Made by a program: the position numbers and the translations under genes | From: Affinirhizobium straminoryzae | GTDB taxonomy: Bacteria; Pseudomonadota; Alphaproteobacteria; Rhizobiales; Rhizobiaceae | Reading direction: 5' to 3' | NCBI RefSeq assembly: GCF_007004135.1 | Contig: NZ_VJMG01000021.1 | Span: 62,001 to 126,000, forward strand | Length of the DNA stretch: 64,000 bases | Shown: positions 53,367-64,000 of the stretch, piece after piece | Position numbering within the stretch: the first letter of the stretch is position 1 | Layout of the letters: each line of letters starts with the position of its first letter | Notes under the pieces: model-generated | What the model saw: only the letters and a program-made list of their open reading frames with translations | Told to the model about the DNA's origin: nothing | Databases searched by the model: none

Positions 53367-54431
53367 TCAGGGTGCCCGCTGCCCCGTCAGCCGGAAGGGA
53401 ATGCCCGCCGCAAGCGCCGTCACGTAGCGCGGCCTCTGATAATAGCCGTTCAGTGAAATTCGGGGCAGGGCGGTCAGCTGCGCCGCATGTGCGCGCGTCA
53501 CCACGCCGGGCTGTGTGGTCACTGCAGCCGTGAAGCCGGCCGTCCGGGCAAGATCCGGTTCGCGTGCCGAGAGGGTGGCGGCAGAACCATAGGGATAGGC
53601 AAGCGTTGCCGGACGCCGGCCGGTCAGCGCTGCCAGCCAGTCTGCCGACCCCTGCATTTCCGCCCGCGACTCGTCCTCGGCCAGACGTCCGAGTGCGCGG
53701 TGGCTGAGGGTGTGGGCGCCGAGCGTGACCAGCGGATGGCGCGCCAGTTCAGCGAGCTCGCCGCCATCGAGCGTCAGGCGCCGGGTGATCTCCAGCGGAT
53801 CGATCCCGTGCCGGCTTGCCAGCCCATCCAGCCATGCCACCGTCTCGGTTTCGTCGCCCTGCCGCAGCCGGCGGGCAAACCGGTCGAAGGCATCCAGCCT
53901 CGCCTTGGCGGTGGAAAGGTTGATGTCTTCTTCGCCGCGGCCGAGATCTGCGCGCAGCCTGGTCCTTGCGTTCAGCAGGTCCGCCAGCGTTTCCCACCAG
54001 ATACTGTGGGTGCGTTCCGCAAAACCGCGCGTGACGAACAGCGTGAAGGGCACGCCATGCCGTTCGAACACCGGCAGCGCATGGTCGCGGTTGTCGCGGT
54101 AGCCATCGTCCAGCGTGAAGCAGGCAAACGGACGGGACTGCGGCGTGGTGAGCCGCTGCGGCACGTCCTCCAGCCGGATGACGTCATATCCCTCTTGCGC
54201 CAGCCGGCATATCACCGACTCCAGGAAATCAGGCGTGATCTCGAGATGCCGGTTGGGTGCGCTTGGTCGCTGCTCAACGGGGCGGACGTGATGGAGGGCG
54301 AAGATGGCGCCCGCTCCGCCGAAGCGCTTCCCGATGCCGGCACGCGCCAGCAGGGCAGATGCTTCCAGCCCGCAGACGATCAGCCCGCGGCGGAGGCGGC
54401 GGCGCCAGAGCGCATCAATGCTGTTCCTCAT
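53367..54431 (-). CDS. Polysaccharide deacetylase (NodB-homology) family protein
   Basis: A 354-residue carbohydrate esterase 4-type enzyme. The metal triad appears as FTLDDGYRDN (Asp-Asp) and LGAHTLSHRAL (two His). A hydrophobic stretch early (about residues 15-35) may be a signal anchor. Substrate may be a surface polysaccharide. ATG at 54431 was chosen; upstream open sequence looks non-coding. It ends convergent with pdxH, 21 nt apart, with a weak GC stem between. Confidence 0.85.
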   Translation of the reverse strand: MRNSIDALWRRRLRRGLIVCGLEASALLARAGIGKRFGGAGAIFALHHVRPVEQRPSAPNRHLEITPDFLESVICRLAQEGYDVIRLEDVPQRLTTPQSRPFACFTLDDGYRDNRDHALPVFERHGVPFTLFVTRGFAERTHSIWWETLADLLNARTRLRADLGRGEEDINLSTAKARLDAFDRFARRLRQGDETETVAWLDGLASRHGIDPLEITRRLTLDGGELAELARHPLVTLGAHTLSHRALGRLAEDESRAEMQGSADWLAALTGRRPATLAYPYGSAATLSAREPDLARTAGFTAAVTTQPGVVTRAHAAQLTALPRISLNGYYQRPRYVTALAAGIPFRLTGQRAP

Positions 54432-54571
54432 GCCTGCGCCGCTTTCCGCACTGATCCTGCCTGCCTTCGTGTCGGGAGAGCCCGCCGGGCATGGCTCATG
54501 CCGGACCTTATCGCGTGCAGACTTAAGTCTTCCTGAAAAATGAAGGGGCAGAAGCCGGGCCTGCCGGGCCG

Positions 54572-55363
54572 TCAGTGCAGCAGCCCGTCCAGCGCCGGCA
54601 GGCTGACGATGCCCGCACTGGCGATCAGCGTGTAGCAGATGCGGCGGAAGGTGGTTTCGCTCGCCAGTCCGAACAGGCGCGCGCCGATGGCGATGCCGAG
54701 CCCGTAGCCGGGGCCGACCACGGCGGCAAGCATGAGCGTATCCAGCCGCAACAGGCCGGCCGCGACATAGGAGGTGCCCGATATCACGGAGGAGAGCGCG
54801 AAATAGACCACCAGATTGGCCCGGACTGTCAGGCGGTCGATGGCGCCGCCGAGCCAGTAGGCGACCACCGGCGGGCCGGAGAGTTGCGCAACGCCCCCGA
54901 ACAGGCCCGCCATGACACCCGTCGCGATGCTGAGCGCCGGTTTCGGTTGCCCTCGATAGCGCCAGCCGGAGATGAGGAAGGCAAGAAGCGCGAACACGAT
55001 CAGCGAAATGCCCCAGCGCAGGCCAAGCTGCGGCGCAAACGCCAGAAGCGCCGTTCCGGCGGGTACGCCGGCAAGCGCCCCGATCAGCATGGTGCCCACC
55101 TCGCGCCGGTTGGCGCGCCGCCAGGCATCCGGCAACAGGCCGAGCGTCATGATGAAATCGATCACCAGCAGCAGCGGCGAGGCCACCTGCGGGCCGGCCA
55201 CGGCCCCTGCCAGCGGCACGAAGATCAGCGCGCCGCCGAAGCCGGAAAAGCCGCGCGCCAGCCCTCCGATGAGCGCGGCTGCGACCAGCACGAGGATCTG
55301 GGCGGGCGGATGCAGCGCCAGAAAGGTCTGCGCCTGGGCGGCAAGGAGATCGGTGACGGACAT
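54572..55363 (-). CDS. TauE/SafE family anion exporter
   Basis: A 263-residue inner-membrane protein with about eight hydrophobic segments. The family repeat is visible as GGLARGFSGFGGALIFVPLAG in the first half and GVMAGLFGGVAQLSGPPVVAYW in the second. The family exports sulfite or sulfonate-derived anions; the substrate here is unknown. ATG at 55363; no strong ribosome binding site. Confidence 0.85.
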   Translation of the reverse strand: MSVTDLLAAQAQTFLALHPPAQILVLVAAALIGGLARGFSGFGGALIFVPLAGAVAGPQVASPLLLVIDFIMTLGLLPDAWRRANRREVGTMLIGALAGVPAGTALLAFAPQLGLRWGISLIVFALLAFLISGWRYRGQPKPALSIATGVMAGLFGGVAQLSGPPVVAYWLGGAIDRLTVRANLVVYFALSSVISGTSYVAAGLLRLDTLMLAAVVGPGYGLGIAIGARLFGLASETTFRRICYTLIASAGIVSLPALDGLLH

Positions 55364-55518
55364 TAACGTGGAACCGGCTGATAAAGCGCTTGTCTGGAGG
55401 GCTCCCCACGGCCTGTCAAGCCGGCTCACGCCACGATGTCGCGTCTCCATGCTGTTCCGGCAGGTGTGGACCTTTCTGCCGAATCGGGTTCATCTGACGA
55501 AAACAAATGGAGAACGAA

Positions 55519-55821
55519 ATGCTGGATGACCTGATGAAGGCTTTTGACGCGGCCTCCCGCCGCTATGCCGAGGCCCATGGCCTGACGCGCGATCCCGACT
55601 GGTTCGTGCTGAAGCTGCATGAGGAGGTGGGGGAACTGACCCAGGCCTGGAACCGGCTCAGCGGGCGCGGCCGGCCCAAGGGCCGCAGTGTTGAGGACAT
55701 GCAGCGGGACCTTGCCGACGAGGCCGCCGATGTGCTCGGCCACATCCTGCTGCTTGCCCATGCCAACGGTCTCGATCTTGCCGCGGCGGTGGAGCGCAAA
55801 TGGCTGTTCAGGCCGGCGTGA
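55519..55821 (+). CDS. MazG-like nucleotide pyrophosphohydrolase
   Basis: A 100-residue all-alpha NTP-PPase. The metal-binding motif is seen as HEEVGEL with the downstream LADEAADVLGH. Such proteins hydrolyse nucleoside triphosphates, often non-canonical ones. ATG at 55519 has GGAGA 6 nt upstream; ATG at 55507 would add four residues. Its 3' end overlaps the convergent HAD gene by 14 nt. Confidence 0.82.
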   Translation: MLDDLMKAFDAASRRYAEAHGLTRDPDWFVLKLHEEVGELTQAWNRLSGRGRPKGRSVEDMQRDLADEAADVLGHILLLAHANGLDLAAAVERKWLFRPA

Positions 55822-56494
55822 CGACGGCCGGATGACGATCGAAGAAGGCGCGGCAATGGTCAAGACTGTCGGCCACGGCCGCGCAGAGCGCCCGGATTTC
55901 CGCTGTCGGCTGCAGCATGTCGGGCACCATCACCGCCATGGTGCCGGCGGTGGCGGCGCTGCGGATGCCGTTGTAGGAATCCTCCAGCGCCAGACAAAGC
56001 GCCGGCGCGACGCCGAGCCGTGCCGCGGCCGTCAGATAGGGATCGGGCGCCGGCTTGCCGCGGGCATAATCGCCATGCGCCACCACATGGTCGAAGCGCC
56101 CGAGAATGCCGAGTTCGCCGAGGTGATGCTTGACCTGGAAATGGGCCGAGGAGGTGCAGACGGCGCACGGAATGGAGAGGGTATCGAGCAGATCCAGCAT
56201 CTGCGTCACCCCCGGCTTCAGCCGCAGGTCGGTTTCCAGCAGCCGGTCGAAATGCGCAAGCCACACCGCCCGGAAGCCATCGGCATCGAACGCTTCGCCG
56301 TAATGCTCCCGCAAAAGATCGGCGATGCTGACCCAGGGCCTGCCCAGCATGCCCTCATAGATCGAGGGACCGATCGGCAGGCCTTTCTCCGTGGCGGCGG
56401 AAATGATCGAGCGGCGATAGAGGATTTCGGTATCGAGCAACAGGCCATCCATATCGAAGATGACGGCCTGCGGCAGGCGGGGAAGTATCGGCAT
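55808..56494 (-). CDS. HAD family phosphatase
   Basis: A 228-residue haloacid dehalogenase-type hydrolase. Motif I is IFDMDGLLLDTE, motif II is in VCTSSAH, motif III is GKPAPDPYL, and motif IV is LALEDSYNGI. The cap lies between motifs I and II. Likely acts on a sugar phosphate or nucleotide. ATG at 56494 has ACAGGA upstream. It overlaps the 3' end of the MazG-like gene. Confidence 0.88.
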   Translation of the reverse strand: MPILPRLPQAVIFDMDGLLLDTEILYRRSIISAATEKGLPIGPSIYEGMLGRPWVSIADLLREHYGEAFDADGFRAVWLAHFDRLLETDLRLKPGVTQMLDLLDTLSIPCAVCTSSAHFQVKHHLGELGILGRFDHVVAHGDYARGKPAPDPYLTAAARLGVAPALCLALEDSYNGIRSAATAGTMAVMVPDMLQPTAEIRALCAAVADSLDHCRAFFDRHPAVVTPA

Positions 56495-56633
56495 ATCGGT
56501 CCTGTATCGAAGGCGTCTGCGGCAAAGGGGGTTGCCTGGAACGCCCGGTTTCACTGTTCACGTTCTGCTCCGGCTACCATGCCGGTGCCCGTTCTCGCGC
56601 GGATGCGCTTATCGGCACAGCACTGCAAGCGGG

Positions 56634-57032
56634 TCAGGAAGCAAGGCGTGCCAGGCGGCCCTGTGCCTCTAGCACTTCGACAGCCTTCTGATCAAACGAC
56701 ACGAAGGTCTCACCGCCGAGCCACTGTCCCTCATGGGCGATGACGCCGTCTGCGAAATCGCCGCCCGCTTCCAGAACCGCCAGTCCGGCCTCCACGGCCG
56801 GGCGATCCATCGCGACATTGCCGGCCTCCAGCAGGTCGCGAAGGGAGCGCGCAACCTCCTGCCGGGAAAGTCTCGCGCCGCGCAACAGCACCCAGACAAA
56901 TTCGCAGAGACAGGATGACGAGATCGCAATCAGCGAGGCCTCCTGCAACAGACGAGCCGCGGCAGCACCTTGCACCGCATCGTCCTGCAGCACGGCGCGC
57001 ACCAGAATGTTCGTGTCGACGGCAATCTTCAT
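56634..57032 (-). CDS. vapC: PIN-domain toxin, VapC type
   Basis: A 132-residue ribonuclease toxin. The acidic cluster that binds Mg2+ is visible: D6 (VDTNIL), E44 (CEFVW), an Asp in GDFADG (92-95) and D114 (VSFDQKA). Its ATG (57032) overlaps the stop of the antitoxin gene by ATGA. PIN toxins cleave tRNA or rRNA; the target is unknown. The pair is followed by 139 nt to the HAD gene. Confidence 0.87.
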   Translation of the reverse strand: MKIAVDTNILVRAVLQDDAVQGAAAARLLQEASLIAISSSCLCEFVWVLLRGARLSRQEVARSLRDLLEAGNVAMDRPAVEAGLAVLEAGGDFADGVIAHEGQWLGGETFVSFDQKAVEVLEAQGRLARLAS

Positions 57033-57280
57033 TCCTCGCCAGCCCAGCCGGCGGCGGCTATCCGGTTCATCTCCTCGATCGACAGGGGTCTTGCCGCCTT
57101 GCCGGCATGGCGCCCGATAAAGCCTCCGATGCTGCCGGTCGGCCGCACGGCCTTCAGACGCAGTTCTCCGCCCGGAAGCCTGTCGAGTTCGATCTGTTCC
57201 CCCGGCCGGACACCCAGATGGTTCAGAAGCTCCCGCCTGAGGGTGATCTGCCCCTTGGCGGTCACGGTCAAAGAGGCCAT
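57029..57280 (-). CDS. vapB: AbrB/MazE-type antitoxin, partner of VapC
   Basis: An 83-residue protein. An N-terminal swapped-hairpin AbrB DNA-binding fold is seen in SLTVTAKGQITLRRELLNHLGVRPGEQIEL. The C-terminal part (GSIGGFIGRHAGKAARPLS) would bind the toxin. AAGGAG lies 8 nt before the ATG. The gene is upstream of and overlaps vapC, the usual antitoxin-first order. An inverted repeat upstream is the likely operator. Confidence 0.85.
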   Translation of the reverse strand: MASLTVTAKGQITLRRELLNHLGVRPGEQIELDRLPGGELRLKAVRPTGSIGGFIGRHAGKAARPLSIEEMNRIAAAGWAGEE

Positions 57281-57303
57281 GGCACATCTCCTTTTGGCTT
57301 TAA

Positions 57304-57325
57304 GGTAATGGAATTTTTCCTTACC
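57304..57325 (-). promoter_or_regulatory. Imperfect inverted repeat upstream of vapBC
   Basis: GGTAA-t-GGAA (57304-57313) against TTCC-TTACC (57317-57325), 9 of 10 positions pairing. It lies 24-45 bp upstream of the vapB start, within a sequence that on the minus strand reads TTGCGG then TACCTT and could be a promoter. AbrB-type antitoxins commonly bind such sites. Confidence 0.5.
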
Positions 57326-58262
57326 GCAAGCCGTCCGGTGCGTCTCCGGTGCGAAGGCGACGGCCAAGATCCTCGAAGGGCCGCAGGAGGTAGCCGTCGG
57401 GATCGGCGACGAGGCACTGGCGGTTGCCGACCTCGTGGTCGTCGCGGCGATACCATGTGTCCTCGACCGGAAGGACGAGCGGATGGCCGGCGCGTTCCAG
57501 ACGTTTGACGAGGGCCGAAAGGTCCGGCACGCGAAGTTGCAGGTTGAGGCCGCGGCCGAGCGGGGGCGTGAGCGGTGTCGCGTCATCGAAGGTGCGGCCG
57601 GTGCCGATCTGGTCGATCATCAGCTGGGCGTTTCCGAGCGTCAGAAAGGAAAAGCTCTCGTCCGGGCGCTCGTAGAGAACCTGAAAACCGATGAGATCCA
57701 CGTAGAAGGCGCGGCTGCGCCGAAAGTCCGTCACCGCGAGTTCCGGAACCAGCGCGTTTTCGGAGGCGGTTGTCCCGGCTATGGCGTCGCGGATGAAGTC
57801 GCCCTTGGCGGCGGTGTAGCGGTCGCCGTCCTCTGCATAAAGGCCGGCCAGCTCCTGCTTCAGGACGCGATAGGCAAAGGCGAGATGCGGATTGGCCCGC
57901 AGGGCATCGCGGAAGGTGACGCGCTCGCGATGGGTCTGGCTGTCGGGCGGACAGAGATAGACCCGCCGGCCGGGATCACCCGGCATCAGGAAGGCGAAGA
58001 CACCGTCGCCGTGGCGCGATCCGCGCGGCTGGTATCCGGCGTTTTCCAGGCGTGTCGCAAGATCCGGAATGGTGCCCGGATCCGCCACCGTCACATCGAT
58101 GTCGATCAGCGGCTTGGCGGCAAGGCCGGGCACGGCCGTGCTGCCGACATGCTCGATTGCCGAGGCCGGCAGGGACAGAAGCCGTTGCAGTTCCCCGCCT
58201 GCCCGTTCGAATGCCAGCGGCCAGGCGGGGTCGTAATCGATGATCCTAACCCGCGTCGCCAT
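57321..58262 (-). CDS. Fusion of GrpB family and VOC (bleomycin-resistance type) domains
   Basis: A 313-residue protein. Residues 1-165 match the GrpB/UPF0157 nucleotidyltransferase-like family (YDPAWPLAFERAGGELQRLL, EHVGSTAVPGLAAKPLIDIDV). Residues ~170-313 form a vicinal-oxygen-chelate domain (VPELAVTDFRRSRAFYVDLIGF, LMIDQIGTG, CLVADPDGYLLRPF) like bleomycin-binding proteins. The two are usually separate genes. ATG at 58262 has GGAG 5 nt upstream. Its 3' end is 41 nt upstream of vapB and overlaps the predicted vapBC operator. It starts 9 nt after the tldD stop. Confidence 0.83.
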   Translation of the reverse strand: MATRVRIIDYDPAWPLAFERAGGELQRLLSLPASAIEHVGSTAVPGLAAKPLIDIDVTVADPGTIPDLATRLENAGYQPRGSRHGDGVFAFLMPGDPGRRVYLCPPDSQTHRERVTFRDALRANPHLAFAYRVLKQELAGLYAEDGDRYTAAKGDFIRDAIAGTTASENALVPELAVTDFRRSRAFYVDLIGFQVLYERPDESFSFLTLGNAQLMIDQIGTGRTFDDATPLTPPLGRGLNLQLRVPDLSALVKRLERAGHPLVLPVEDTWYRRDDHEVGNRQCLVADPDGYLLRPFEDLGRRLRTGDAPDGLR

Positions 58263-58271
58263 GGCGCTCCG

Positions 58272-59687
58272 TCAGGCCTTGGTGCCGCCGACGGTGATCT
58301 GGTCCATCCGCAGATGCGGCTGGCCGACGCCCACCGGCACCCATTGGCCGGCCTTGCCGCAATTGCCGATGCCGGTATCGAGCTTGGAATCGTTGCCGAC
58401 CATCGAGACGCGCTTCATCGCATCCGGGCCGTTGCCGATCAGCATGGCGCCCTTGATGGGCGCGCCGATCCGGCCGTTTTCGATCAGATAGGCTTCCGTG
58501 CAGCCGAACACGAACTTGCCGGAAGTGATGTCCACCTGCCCGCCGCCGAAGGAGACGGCATAGATGCCCTTCTTCACGGAGGCGATGATTTCCTCCGGCG
58601 TCTTGTCGCCCGAGAGCATATAGGTATTGGTCATGCGCGGCATCGGCTGGTGGGCATAGCCCTGGCGGCGGCCGTTGCCGGTCGGCGTCATGCCCATCAG
58701 GCGGGCGTTCTGCCGGTCCTGCATGTAGCCCACAAGCTTTCCGTTCTCGATCAGCACATTGTAGGCGGACGGCGTGCCCTCGTCATCGATGGTGATCGAG
58801 CCGCGGCGGTTGTCGATCGTGCCGTCATCGACCACGGTGACGCCGGGGGCTGCCACCATTTCGCCGAGCAGACCGGCAAACGCGGATGTCCTCTTCCGGT
58901 TGAAATCGCCTTCCAGCCCGTGGCCGACGGCCTCGTGCAGCATCACGCCCGGCCAGCCGTTGCCGAGCACCACATCCATGGTGCCGGCCGGCGCCTCGAT
59001 GGCCTCCAGATTGACCAGCGCCTGCCGCAGCGCCTCGTCGGCGCCCGCCTGCCAGTTTCCGCCGGTGACGAAATCGCCGAAACCGATGCGGCCGCCGGTG
59101 CCGAAGGAGCCGCTTTCCTGCCGGTCGCCGTCGCCGGCCACCACCGAAATGCTGATGCGCGTCATCGGCCGCACGTCCTGCACGCGGTGACCATCGGCGC
59201 GCAGGATATCCACCACCTGCCAGCTGGCGGCAACGGTTGCCGTCACCTGCCGCACCTTCGGATCCTTGGCGCGCAGATAGGCGTCGATCTCGGTCAAAAG
59301 CGCCACCTTCTGTTCGAAGGAGGGCTGGCCGATCGGGTTCTCGTCGCCATAGAGCTTCTTGTTGGTGCGCTGGGGCGCTGCGCCATAGGAGCCGGAATAG
59401 CCGCGGGTGACGGCGCCGACCGCATCGGCCGCGCGCGACAGGGCGGCGGCGGACAGTTCGCCCGCATGCGCATAACCCACCGCTTCGCCGGCCACGGCGC
59501 GCAGGCCAAAACCCTGGTCGGTGTTGAAGGAGCCGCCTTTCAGGCGGCCATTGTCGAAGGAGAGCGATTCGGCCTGCGCATGTTCGATGAACAGCTCTCC
59601 GTCATCCGCGCCAGTAAGCGCGTCGGCAAGGATCCGGCGCAGGCGCGTCTCGTCGCAATCGAAGAGGGAGATCAGGTCGGTGGTCAT
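58272..59687 (-). CDS. tldD: Metalloprotease TldD
   Basis: A 471-residue TldD. The metal-binding HEAVGH lies at about 251-256, with the conserved GWPGVMLHEAVGHGLEGDFNRK around it, and the C-terminal GGGQVDITSG and FGCTEAYLIENG blocks. TldD with TldE degrades short peptides and processes microcin B17-like peptides; pmbA/tldE is not in this window. ATG at 59687. The GrpB-VOC gene follows closely and may be co-transcribed. Confidence 0.94.
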   Translation of the reverse strand: MTTDLISLFDCDETRLRRILADALTGADDGELFIEHAQAESLSFDNGRLKGGSFNTDQGFGLRAVAGEAVGYAHAGELSAAALSRAADAVGAVTRGYSGSYGAAPQRTNKKLYGDENPIGQPSFEQKVALLTEIDAYLRAKDPKVRQVTATVAASWQVVDILRADGHRVQDVRPMTRISISVVAGDGDRQESGSFGTGGRIGFGDFVTGGNWQAGADEALRQALVNLEAIEAPAGTMDVVLGNGWPGVMLHEAVGHGLEGDFNRKRTSAFAGLLGEMVAAPGVTVVDDGTIDNRRGSITIDDEGTPSAYNVLIENGKLVGYMQDRQNARLMGMTPTGNGRRQGYAHQPMPRMTNTYMLSGDKTPEEIIASVKKGIYAVSFGGGQVDITSGKFVFGCTEAYLIENGRIGAPIKGAMLIGNGPDAMKRVSMVGNDSKLDTGIGNCGKAGQWVPVGVGQPHLRMDQITVGGTKA

Positions 59688-59792
59688 CGGCAGCTCCTTG
59701 GTGCCGGATGCTTCGCCCGGCCGTGTTGTCCGATGTAGGACTGCCGGCGGCGGGACGCAACCCCGCAGGACCGGCGCGGCCGCTGCGCCGGA

Positions 59793-60374
59793 TCAGGGAA
59801 GCGCGTCGTAGCCTTCGCCGAAGCCGCTGAGTTCGATCGGGATGCCGATGCGGTCCTGGTCGGCCGATTCGCGCAGCGCGAAGACGGCGCCCTTGCCGGC
59901 GCGCAGGATGCGCATCAGCTCGTCATCGATGCCGACTTCCACATAGCAGCCCTCGGAAAAGCAGCGGGTGAAGCCGGCGCGGCCAATGTTCTTGCCATCG
60001 ACGTAAAGCTCCATGCCGTCCGTCAAAAGCACGCCAAGCGGGGCGAGGATGCGCAGGATGCGCGCCTTGCGGTCGGCAGTCTTCAGGATGACGACGGAGA
60101 GGCCCACTTCCGGCCGGTCGTCGGCCACCACGTTCTGCATCAGGGCGCACTGCTCCACCGAGGAGCCGGCGGGCTTGTCGCAGAGGATGGACCACGCGCC
60201 ATGATTGCCGCGCACATTGCCCTGCTGCTGCGGAGAGAGCGGCTGCGGCTGGGCGGTCTGCGCACGAGGCTGCTTGTCTCCCGCAGGCGGCGTTTGTGCC
60301 AGGGCCACGTGGGCAAGCAGGAGCCCCGGAACGAGGGCTGCCAGCGTGGCGGCACGCAGGAAGGGAGAACGCAT
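59793..60374 (-). CDS. Invasion-associated locus B family protein
   Basis: A 193-residue exported protein. The signal peptide ends AHVALAQ. A Pro/Gln-rich spacer (QTAQPQPLSPQQQ) precedes the IalB domain: GAWSILCDKPAG, CALMQNVV, and GFTRCFSEGCYVEVG with paired cysteines. The IalB family was named in Bartonella; in free-living rhizobia it is a periplasmic protein of unknown role. ATG at 60374 has GAGGT upstream. It is divergent from ctaC. Confidence 0.85.
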   Translation of the reverse strand: MRSPFLRAATLAALVPGLLLAHVALAQTPPAGDKQPRAQTAQPQPLSPQQQGNVRGNHGAWSILCDKPAGSSVEQCALMQNVVADDRPEVGLSVVILKTADRKARILRILAPLGVLLTDGMELYVDGKNIGRAGFTRCFSEGCYVEVGIDDELMRILRAGKGAVFALRESADQDRIGIPIELSGFGEGYDALP

Positions 60375-60692
60375 GAATACCTCTGTCTTTCGAATCAGTC
60401 GTGCTATTCTTGTCGCCGGTCCGGATAATGAAAAGCCCTGACGTCTTTTCAGCCGAGTGCGGCGAAAATACGGAGCCCGCGGCAAGCTTGCGGCAACCGC
60501 CATGAACCATCCTTCCCGTGCATTCCGGCGGCCTGAATTGACAACGCGCAAAAATGCCGCACGGACCAACGGGGATGAACCCTCTGGCGCATATTGCGGC
60601 AGTTGGCAAACTGTGATTGAACCAATAGGCTATAGCTTGGGAATATGCGTGGCGATCTGATCCAGATCAAACGCTTGGGGAGAGAAATCGTG
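60375..60692. other. Divergent promoter region, ialB / ctaC
   Basis: 318 bases with no recognised gene. The part near ctaC is A/T rich (TTGAAC at 60617-60622 and a GAATAT-like element about 18-19 nt on) and may hold the cta promoter. No perfect inverted repeat or FNR-type box was seen. Confidence 0.5.
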
Positions 60693-63280
<2,588 letters not shown>

Positions 63281-63289
63281 ACGAAGTCC

Positions 63290-63313
63290 GGCGCGGGTGT
63301 TGCAGCCCGCGCC
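63290..63313 (+). other. Stem-loop in the ctaD-ctaB spacer
   Basis: GGCGCGGG (63290-63297) / CCCGCGCC (63306-63313) with an 8-nt loop and no T-run. Probably an mRNA-processing or stability hairpin that uncouples ctaB from ctaD, since the oxidase subunits are needed in excess over the farnesyltransferase. Confidence 0.5.
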
Positions 63314-63343
63314 GCTGAACGACGACAAACAGCAGGAATGACC

Positions 63344-64000
63344 ATGGTCACCATCGACAATCACGCAGATCTCCGGGCAGAGGAGCAGGTTCGTCTCTCC
63401 GAAGCCGGGGCGCGCGATTTCTTCGAGCTTCTGAAGCCGCGCGTGATGTCGCTGGTGGTGTTCACCGCCTTTGCCGGGCTGCTTCTGGCGCCCGGCAGCA
63501 TCAATCCGGTGATCGGGGCCATTGCCATTCTCTGCATCGCGGTGGGGGCAGGGGCCTCCGGCGCGCTCAACATGTGGTACGATGCCGATATCGATGCGGT
63601 GATGACGCGCACGGCCCGTCGTCCCATTCCTGCCGGCCGCATCCGGCCGGAAGAGGCGCTGGCCTTCGGCCTGACGCTCTCGACCTTTTCCGTGGCGATC
63701 CTCGGCCTGGTGGTCAACTGGTTCGCGGCCGGGCTGCTCGCCTTCACCATCTTCTTCTATGCCGTCGTCTATACGATGTGGCTGAAGCGTTCGACGCCGC
63801 AGAACATCGTGATCGGCGGGGCATCCGGCGCATTTCCGCCGATGATCGGCTGGGCCTGCGTGACGGGCGGCGTGTCTCTCGACAGCGTCGTGCTGTTTCT
63901 CATCATCTTCCTGTGGACGCCTGCGCATTTCTGGGCGCTTGCCCTCTTCAAGATGCGCGATTACGGCTCCGTCGGCATTCCGATGATGCCGAATGTCGCC
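63344..64000 (+). CDS. ctaB: Protoheme IX farnesyltransferase, 5' part
   Basis: The first 219 residues of a UbiA-fold membrane prenyltransferase that makes haem O from protohaem. The Asp-rich site is [23 protein letters not shown], and [16 protein letters not shown] is the family N-terminal block. ATG at 63344 has AGGA 6 nt upstream; ATG at 63338 sits too close to that sequence. The gene runs off the right edge of the window, and the usual neighbours (ctaG, ctaE) are beyond it. Confidence 0.95.
   Translation, partial: MVTIDNHADLRAEEQVRLSEAGARDFFELLKPRVMSLVVFTAFAGLLLAPGSINPVIGAIAILCIAVGAGASGALNMWYDADIDAVMTRTARRPIPAGRIRPEEALAFGLTLSTFSVAILGLVVNWFAAGLLAFTIFFYAVVYTMWLKRSTPQNIVIGGASGAFPPMIGWACVTGGVSLDSVVLFLIIFLWTPAHFWALALFKMRDYGSVGIPMMPNVA

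Noticed and set aside
56634-57280. VapBC and MqsRA as parts of a genomic island
   Set aside because: No integrase, attachment repeat, tRNA border or clear change in base composition was seen around either pair.
57435-59738. 767-codon plus-strand open frame
   Set aside because: Antisense to the GrpB-VOC and tldD genes, both with family motifs in the right order.

Overview
This window is a chromosomal segment from an alphaproteobacterium of the Rhizobiales, most likely Rhizobiaceae (Rhizobium/Agrobacterium/Ensifer-like). The evidence is high-GC coding sequence throughout, lineage-typical families (two BA14K proteins, DUF6101, DUF1217, DUF1344, an invasion-associated locus B protein, MipA/OmpV), a biotin bioMNY cluster, and the ctaC-ctaD-ctaB order. 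No tRNA, rRNA, prophage, insertion sequence or CRISPR array was recognised. Most genes are core metabolism. Accessory material is limited to two small toxin-antitoxin modules, a sugar ABC transporter and a few orphan genes.

Layout. 1-5.4 kb: 3' end of tex, cyclopropane fatty acid synthase, a MipA-like outer membrane protein, ubiA and a DUF6101 gene. 5.7-8.0 kb: a DUF1217 protein built of six tandem modules. 8.0-11.2 kb (minus strand): hypothetical, threonylcarbamoyl-AMP synthase, FAD-dependent D-2-hydroxyacid dehydrogenase. 11.6-14.0 kb: two-component Rieske oxygenase of the glycine-betaine demethylase type, followed by two BA14K genes and a CorA/ZntB-type transporter. 16.6-19.5 kb: acyl-CoA dehydrogenase and enoyl-CoA hydratase behind a LiuR-like box. 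19.9-21.9 kb: two overlapping RNA methyltransferase genes. 22.1-25.5 kb: chemoreceptor with a C-terminal CheR/CheB tether, and a secreted esterase-like protein. 25.8-31.1 kb: dxs, pirin, DEAD-box helicase.

31.2-34.2 kb: homocysteine methyltransferase-like gene and bioMNY. 34.2-35.0 kb: an MqsR/MqsA toxin-antitoxin pair whose antitoxin has no zinc-binding cysteines and whose predicted operator lies inside the promoter spacer. 35.0-36.9 kb: thioesterase, deacetylase, xseB and a 41-residue membrane peptide. 36.9-41.8 kb: xylose-type ABC transporter (xylFHG order, minus strand) divergent from its probable ROK repressor, with a perfect operator-like palindrome between them. 41.8-44.1 kb: YcaQ-like glycosylase, acetyltransferase, DUF5680. 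44.2-53.3 kb: aroC, a large GGDEF-EAL protein, DUF1344, a phosphoglycerate mutase-like gene, fabI, a J-domain protein, a lipoprotein and pdxH. 53.4-56.5 kb: polysaccharide deacetylase, TauE/SafE exporter, MazG-like and HAD genes. 56.6-59.7 kb: AbrB/PIN toxin-antitoxin pair, a GrpB-VOC fusion and tldD. 59.8-64.0 kb: ialB and the cytochrome c oxidase operon, running off the right edge inside ctaB.

The items most worth a second look are the cysteine-free MqsA with its embedded operator, the six-module DUF1217 protein, the GrpB-VOC fusion next to the AbrB/PIN module, and several candidate operators. I did not find a wholly new multi-gene system. All calls rest on reading the sequence and on remembered family knowledge; no database search was run.
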